Source of the DNA: Whitmania pigra
Taxonomy: Eukaryota; Annelida; Clitellata; Hirudinida; Haemopidae
Assembly: GCA_021613335.1 (NCBI GenBank)
Contig: JAJTWR010000314.1
Location: forward strand, 2,920,001 to 2,984,000
Reading direction: 5' to 3'
Length of the DNA stretch: 64,000 bases
Part shown: piece after piece, positions 50,414 to 64,000 of the stretch
Layout of the letters: each line of letters begins with the position of its first letter
Position numbering within the stretch: the first letter of the stretch is position 1
Notes under the pieces: model-generated
Databases searched by the model: none
The model's input: the letters and a program-made list of their open reading frames with translations, nothing else
What the model was told of the DNA's origin: nothing
Made by a program: the position numbers and the translations under genes

Positions 50414-52547
50414 TTTTTTTTCTGCTTTTGATGAAGCTTTGTTGACTCGAAGCAATTTTTATAGATTAAAATTCAATAAATTCTGCTGTGATTAAAGCTT
50501 ATTTACAATCCAATACTTAAAATGCCTGCAAAAATGATTTCGACCCAAAAGTATAATTTGATAAGACTTGATATTTTGAAAAAATCCGACGACGTTTGCG
50601 AAAAAATGAAATTTCTTACTTAGTCACGGAATGTCCAGCTTTACTATTTTTGTCTAGCCTGGGTAACATATTATAATATTAATGTAACGTGGTCTAGAGA
50701 GACTATTCTAAAATTATAACGACAACAGCATCAACAAAATTTAAGACATTTAAAAATAAATTTGCCTAATTAATGATATTGATTTCTAAACAAAATTTTT
50801 TGTAAGAAATTTTAGGGTTAAACCAAGTATAATTGGTTATATATTACCAACCTCGGAAATTCCGAAGTTCGAAAAAATTATAAGGTTGAGCAAATAAAGA
50901 TTTATGTAAAATATTATAAGTAATAGCAAAAAATTAATATTACAGTTTAAAGTTAATAGATCAACGTAAAATATTACTTTAAAAAACAATGAGGTCGATT
51001 AAAGGATGTATGGATGAAGTCAAAAATTAGAGATGCTTAAAATATCATTCGGTCATTAGTGTTAACCTTTTTTATTATTTATTTATTTGGTAAAAGTCCG
51101 TTGCATAACTAGGGTGATTTGGATTAGTGTTAACCTCACATCAAAACTGTTGAAACTACAGTCCTCAACTGTTGGTTAAAAGATTTTGATGGTGAAATGT
51201 GGTATGAGGTTGAACTGACAGTTAAAAGCGAAATCACTGGTGCGACTTTTGTCAGTTCTGCTTAGATTTCCAGGATCATTTCCAGAAGGTTAGGGTTAGG
51301 AATGGAGTTAGGTACCGAAAGTTTCCGTCTGAGAGTTTTCTGTCTGGCTTTTGCCCGCCAATTGGCCAACAATCAAATATAGTTGGAAAAATCAAAAAGA
51401 TCATTGTAATTAGTGAAATGGAGATAGAAGTAAATTGCTAACAATGTATTCTTAATTGGGAGCCCTAAAAGAACGGATTATTTGGATTATTATTATTATT
51501 ATTTTGATAATAATATAATTACTACCTGTATAAAATAATTGATGAGTCGATAGGTCGAGAAAATTAGAAAGAATTAGGTCACGGATCATTGATTGGAAGA
51601 CCACAATTCATTATGTTAATGAGATCGGTGATGGCAAATGAGGCGCACAATGGAGACTGCATAATTTGGTTGTAATTTGCATAATTAATAAGCCCCGCGC
51701 ATCTTATGAAGAATGGAAGTGTTATGATCCTTCACTTCAATTTGAAGTTCGAGTGAAAGTCTAGAAATAACTTCATTAAAAACAATTTCTCTTTTTATTT
51801 GAATAATTTTATTTTTTCACTCTTTTAATTTTTAATCGATATTAGCAAATTTGTAACAATTAATTAATTTATTTTTATTTATTATCCTTATAAATTCATT
51901 AATTCTGATATCGAAACAATAACAACAACAACAACAGCAGGATGTTTTCAACGTGTTGAAGCATAATAAATATTCAGCCGTTGAAAGTGAAGTTGAAAAC
52001 CTGCTAAATCGTTTCTTAATTTCTTGCAGGTGTTTGTGATGGCATTCAGTTGTCTTGAAAATTTCTTTGAAAAATTAGAAATAAAATTGATAAATGTTTT
52101 TCAAAATTATTTTGGTAATATAATTCTTTTAACTCGCATGGTAAGAATTATAGCTAATGTTGTAGGTTATTATTAAGTCATAATTACTGTTATTACATTC
52201 TGTCAACTTATAAATTGTCGACATAGGTGCGAATGAAAATTAAATATACCTCAACTATGATAAAGCACTCCTAGTCATGTCACTCGTCATAAAAACGTCT
52301 GCTTGACAGGTACTCGAATCCCGCCAAAACTAACTTCATCAACTTCAAGACTGGCTTGACATGTGAATCCCAAAAATCAAATTTGAGAGATTTTTATATT
52401 CAATTAAATTATCAAAAAATTAATTAAATTATTAAATGTTATAGATTTAATTAAGATAGCAATAACTCCAATCGATTGACGAGTGGATATAAAAATACTT
52501 ATTTGAGTTTTAAAAATGTTTAAAGTGACAATCATTTAAAATTATTG

Positions 52548-52578
<31 letters not shown>

Positions 52579-53475
52579 CACTCAGAGATGAACACGTGGT
52601 CGAACCGTTGAGCATTGTCGGCTGGTCCAAGAATCCCACGACTTTCACACCGCACACCTGGATGGACACCTGTATTGAGATCTCACCTCTAATTGCTGGC
52701 GTTACGGTTAGTGACTTCAACTTTTTCCCATGAAATTATTTATTCTCAATGTTATGCATAATAATGTCATCATCATCGTCATAGTCATCGTCATCGTCGT
52801 CGTCGTCATCATCATCATCGTCGTCATCATCGTCATTCTTAACTTTTATTTCAATATCATCACCAGCATCACCAAAGACCCTTATTCAAGGTGACCTCAT
52901 CATAACAATTTCCTGCCTACTATTGATGAAATTATTAATTATCACGCTAAATATCACATTACTTATTAATCCTCAGTTTAAGATCTTCAAAAAATGGTCT
53001 CAAATTTGGCATAAAAATCTTGAGAGCAACTGCCACACACGCAGATGTGGTTCTGAATAGATTGATGATGATGATGATGATGATGATGAAGATACGTCCT
53101 TCTAGTATATAAAGGGCCTCTCTATTTAAAGAGTGCAGACGATAAACTCACTATTGAATCTTTTTTTGTGAGGTTTCGATGAACTCTTTCAACATGTTGA
53201 TGTTGTATACAAGGTGTTGTTGCAGTTTGACTTTTGAAAATAAATGCCAACTCATTCTTATGCGAGTCGGCATAGTTACCAGTTTCCTGAAATAACGAAA
53301 AGAATTAAAAGTAAATGCATAGTTTTAAAAGAAATTAAAATAAAAAATTAAAAGTTACTTAAGAACAATGGAAAGTCTACAATGCGCGAGTTTTGAAATC
53401 TTCACGGATTCATGATTTCACACCAGGTAACCTCAGCAGAAATGTCACCTCAAAATAACTCACTTTAGAAAGAAA
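50414..53475. other. Intergenic region between caspase and TGF-beta genes
   Basis: Mostly AT-rich with TAA, CAA and CAT/GAT microsatellites (51920-51940, 52546-52575, 52770-52840, 53063-53090). One exon-like island at 52586-52706 is listed separately. No other coding sequence was recognised. Confidence 0.5.
52586..52706 (+). CDS. Isolated exon-like ORF, unassigned
   Basis: A GC-rich island after a CATCAT run, bounded by a possible acceptor (CACTCAG) and donor (ACG followed by GTTAGT). It would encode 40 residues including DEHVVEPLSIVGWSK and PHTWMDTCIEISPL. I do not recognise the family and see no partner exon nearby. An overlapping minus-strand frame is also open, so even the strand is uncertain. 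Confidence 0.25.
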
Positions 53476-60687
<7,212 letters not shown>

Positions 60688-61614
60688 AAACTGACCATTT
60701 TCAGGAAATATTCATTTAATAAAAGTCCCATTGACTAGGAGTTACCCTAACGCTTCATAAAACATTCGTTGCTAGGATTGGAGATGATATTTAGAGAGAG
60801 CGGTTTAGATTTTTCTAAGTCGTCTTTAAAAACTATTAAAGAGGTTATTGAAAAAATGAATTCTTTCCTTGACAAAATAAAGCTGAAAAATCAATTTCTA
60901 AATTTTTGGATATAGAGTTTAAGGCCCGTTATTGTGGCTCGAACGAGGTTAGATAATTTGACAGCAAACGTCCGACAATTGAAAACAATTTCACCACATC
61001 TGTCTCTTAATTATATCGCAAGTAACAGCCAAAAATCTTCGTGCAAAAGAAGGCATGACGGACAAAAACCCGACATATTTGAGATTCCGAGGCTGTAATT
61101 TAAGCCGAATTTTGAAGAACAAAGAGCAGAAAAAGGCCCAAAATAAACTCGAATTCAAGCTCAGTTGACAAAGCATCTAAAAGAACTTCAAATTTGATGG
61201 TTTGCATAGGAGGCAGAAATTTCAATGTCAACAAAGGGGTAACATAAAAACACTCAATGAAATCAATGCACAGACACTAATCACACCGAAATAAATGCAA
61301 CAAGAACTATGAATTATTAATAAAATTATCGTAATTAATAGTTATTACATGCGAAGTGTAATTACACTATATTATAATACATTTTAATACATAATATGTG
61401 TAATATCAATGTCTCAGGACGAATCATAGCACAAGAGACGGAAAAATGAATAAATTAAATAATTAAAAATATTAATGAGTAAAAATAATCTTAAAAAGCA
61501 TACGAATGAATGAACAAACAAGAAATCTACTCAGAGTAAAAGGACCTTCTGGCAAGAGAGACTCAGTTGCTTCAAGCTGCTTCAAAAATGTCCCAGGTCC
61601 AAAACTCGATTGTT
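60688..61614. other. Convergent 3' region between TGF-beta ligand and unknown gene
   Basis: 3' UTRs of tail-to-tail genes. AATAAA at 60718-60723 serves the ligand gene. Nothing else was recognised. Confidence 0.55.
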
Positions 61615-63543
61615 TTACACTGAATTCTCCCAGTGTTTCACGAACCCCTTCGGCAGTTGCTGTTCGGTAGACTTGCCTAAGCCCGAACACTGAGGAATAC
61701 AATGGGTAGGACAGTCGTGACTCGATCTCACATTGACGATCTGCTCGTTTGGAGGAGGCGGAGGCGGTAGTGGAGTAGAACTGCCTTCATTGGTTGGAGT
61801 GGTACTTCCTGATCTATCTGGTGATCCAGTTCTCAGAGTCCAAGGACATGATTGAACGTCTGATCTACCGTCCGTGGTGTTGATTATGTTTGCCTGAGAC
61901 GACGGCGGGGGTGGTAACTGCCGCTTGGTCGAGGGAGATGGATAGCCTCTGTGCGACTGAACTTGAGGGTAATGGTGCTGAGAGACTGAGGAGCATTTCG
62001 CTTGAGGTGACGATGGTTTGTGGGTGAGATTGACAAAAGATCCTTGAGTATGTTGCTGTTGAGAGTTGAGCGTAATGATCTTTTCCTGGAAGTGTTGATC
62101 AAACGATGCCGAGTGGTTGGGTTTTCCTAAAAAGATTCCATAAGCGTGAGGTTCGCTTTCCAATTGAGCCAGGTGTTGTTGATGATGGATACGATGATGG
62201 TGGACGTCTGGCTTCATTCCAGAGCTCTGGCATCTAATATTCGAATGAGCCTGAGGTGAAGAAACAAAGAGTTGCTGTGAGCTTTGTACTTGGCTGATAT
62301 TCACACTTGGATGCGAAATTGGGTTTTTTTCCAAGTTGATGAAAACTTGATTCGTGGCAGCAGATGCTTTTGCAACGTTGCCATTATTGCTTCCCGGATG
62401 ACCGAATACTCCAGAACTTCCAGCTAAGGAGTGAAAATCCACGTAGTTGACACTCTTCGGAGAGGGAGTGGACTTGTTGGCAATTTCAGCATGGATCTTG
62501 TAACCGTCAATTATCTGCTGAGGAGGAACGGCAAACGGAGGTCTTTGAGTCTGATTGTTCGGCAAACTTCTTCGGGGAATAAGGACGTGCGGGGAGGCAT
62601 ATTCGCTCCTCCCACGACTGTTGCGAGACTCTGGTGATGTTAATCTCTTTTGAGTTTCTTGACGGGTCTGCTGTGTCATGTCACATGACATGCTTCTTGT
62701 TGGAGATGAAACGTTTGCAGGCACGGAAAAAAATGTTGCGGAAATTTGACTCTGCGCGATTGATTTTAATGGGGACTGATTGGAAGGTGTGACTGAACTT
62801 TCTTGAGCGATCCCATCTACTTTCGAATCCTTCATCGAGCAGTCTGTCGTCAAACAAGCATCGTTTTGATTTTCTTCTTCTCGCTCCTCATCGTCGTCTT
62901 TGAGTGTCGAGGACGAGCTTAGAGAAGGATTCTGCGAGGCTGGTGGTGCCAAACTGCAAACCATTTGCTCAGAAAAGCTGTGAGCAAATTGATTCTGTCC
63001 TGAACTCCCTAAGGCCAGAGAACGAGGTCTGTCGGAATCTGCCCAAGAAGACTGGAAGGATGGAAGGACAGCCGATGTCGGAGAAGGAGAAAAAGATGAT
63101 TGTTGCTGAGTTGGGTGCAGTGCCCGCCCGAAACTTCCCTTTCGACGAAGGTAAGACGGTGGAAAAGTTGGTGGTTTTCCAATGACTTTCTGTTGGCCGT
63201 ATGAAGTCAAAGAGCTCTGTTGAATTTTCACTTCTGGAGTTGTTGGAGCACTTGTTGATGGGAAGAGTAGTCGTGAACCGTTTTCCTGGGTTAACAATGG
63301 CTTCTTGTTGCGGTTAATTTGTTACTTGAAATAACAATAACAACGACAATTTTCCAAACCATTTGCTTCTGTCTCTGTTGGTGAGACTGTTGTTGTTGCT
63401 GGAGGTAAGTAATGCCAGCATTGGAAGAACACTGCGGTCCAGCCGTGAGGGACGGATTGTACAAACTCTGACGGAACAAGGGTCTTCCATTGCGACTGCC
63501 TCTGTCCAGGGGCGGTGGTACGGAACCGCCAGCTCTGTGATTT
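61615..63543 (-). CDS. Gln/Ser/Pro-rich protein, 3' part only, unrecognised
   Basis: Two minus-strand exons are visible: 63543-63360 and 63303-61615, joined in phase 0. The first begins mid-codon (two bases come from an upstream exon outside or near the window edge). The visible part is about 623 aa, almost all low complexity: a Gln-rich stretch (YLQQQQQSHQQRQKQ), many Ser-Pro and Ser/Thr-rich segments, an acidic patch (DDDEEREEENQ), His-rich sequence and a polyproline run (PLPPPPPPNEQ). The final segment has DCPTHCIPQCSG and ends KHWENSV. No folded domain is seen. A scaffold or transcription-related protein is possible, but I do not assign one. The exon 2 acceptor (CAACAAG) is weak. Confidence 0.7.
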
Positions 63544-64000
63544 CTGAGAAGAGAGACGGGAAGAGAAGAGAGAGATGCGTTGAGATTGACGTCAGTGGCA
63601 GTACTCTGTTCATGGGAAAATACAAGAATCCTTGGAAATGAAAGCCGCTTATTTATTTAGGGCATCACAGTTTGTACTAGGTCTGAGTCGGGATCATCAC
63701 ATCAAAGAGAGATATTTACACGCCGACAATTTTACCTTCGCCTGTCGAAGTCCTCGTAATCAAAGTGAAGAAAGATGTGTTGCTAAACCATCTTATGACA
63801 TGTGTTACTGAATCATCGTGTCACATCCATCCAAACATCCATTTATTCTCACATACTTCCTTTACATCCAAAAATGGCCCAAAAAATATCTAACTTTCCA
63901 TGCACGTTCTTGCATCTGTATCTAATTGGTATCGTTGCTTCGCTCAGTTAAGTACTCAGTTAAGTTATTAACAATCGCAAACAACTTTTGAAATGGGAAA
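63544..64000. other. Right edge, probable intron of the unknown gene
   Basis: On the minus strand a pyrimidine-rich run with TCTTCTCAG precedes the exon at 63543, so this is probably intronic. No further exon was recognised. Confidence 0.45.

Noticed and set aside
51280..51305. Interstitial telomere repeat (GGTTAGGGTTAGG)
   Set aside because: Only about two units, which is expected by chance in a window of this size.

Overview
This is an AT-rich nuclear window from an invertebrate animal. The genes are split into many short exons with GT-AG introns. (TAA/TTA)n microsatellites are very abundant and several transposable-element classes are present. The gene set fits a bilaterian: FAM135, single-domain ACE, L3HYPDH, a caspase, a CARD protein and a TGF-beta ligand. 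A spiralian such as an annelid is my guess, but nothing here proves the phylum. I saw no tRNA, rRNA or CRISPR array. All exon models were built by hand from splice sites, reading phase and recalled family alignments.

Layout: 1-3942 is non-coding sequence. 3943-11839 (+) is a complete 17-exon FAM135 lipase-like gene. 14720-16250 (-) holds a 5'-truncated CR1/L2-like LINE and a dimeric tRNA-derived SINE. 19490-25538 (+) is a secreted, mucin-like protein ending in a discoidin (F5/8C) domain. Its last intron carries an antisense two-exon RING gene (24556-22751). 32216-26403 (-) is a complete 11-exon angiotensin-converting enzyme, with an ORF1-only retroelement in intron 5 and a tandem duplication at its 3' end. 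33-39 kb is gene-poor and carries a large TAA tract, a 16-bp minisatellite and a 204-bp MITE. 43233-39259 (-) is a CARD protein built of tiny phase-1 exons, with a hAT element and a SINE in its introns. 45088-46762 (+) is L3HYPDH. 50413-47252 (-) is a caspase. 53476-60687 (+) is a BMP/ADMP-like ligand whose big intron holds a second ORF1-only element flanked by a 61-bp target-site duplication. 63543-61615 (-) is the 3' part of an unrecognised Gln/Ser/Pro-rich gene.

How the parts relate: the CARD protein and the caspase lie on the same strand with only L3HYPDH between them. The caspase lacks a CARD of its own, so a functional pairing is possible but untested. The two ORF1-only copies carry different inactivating lesions. 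The SINEs carry the 3' tail of the neighbouring LINE, as expected if that LINE family mobilises them. Three genes show short tandem duplications lying on or beside splice sites.
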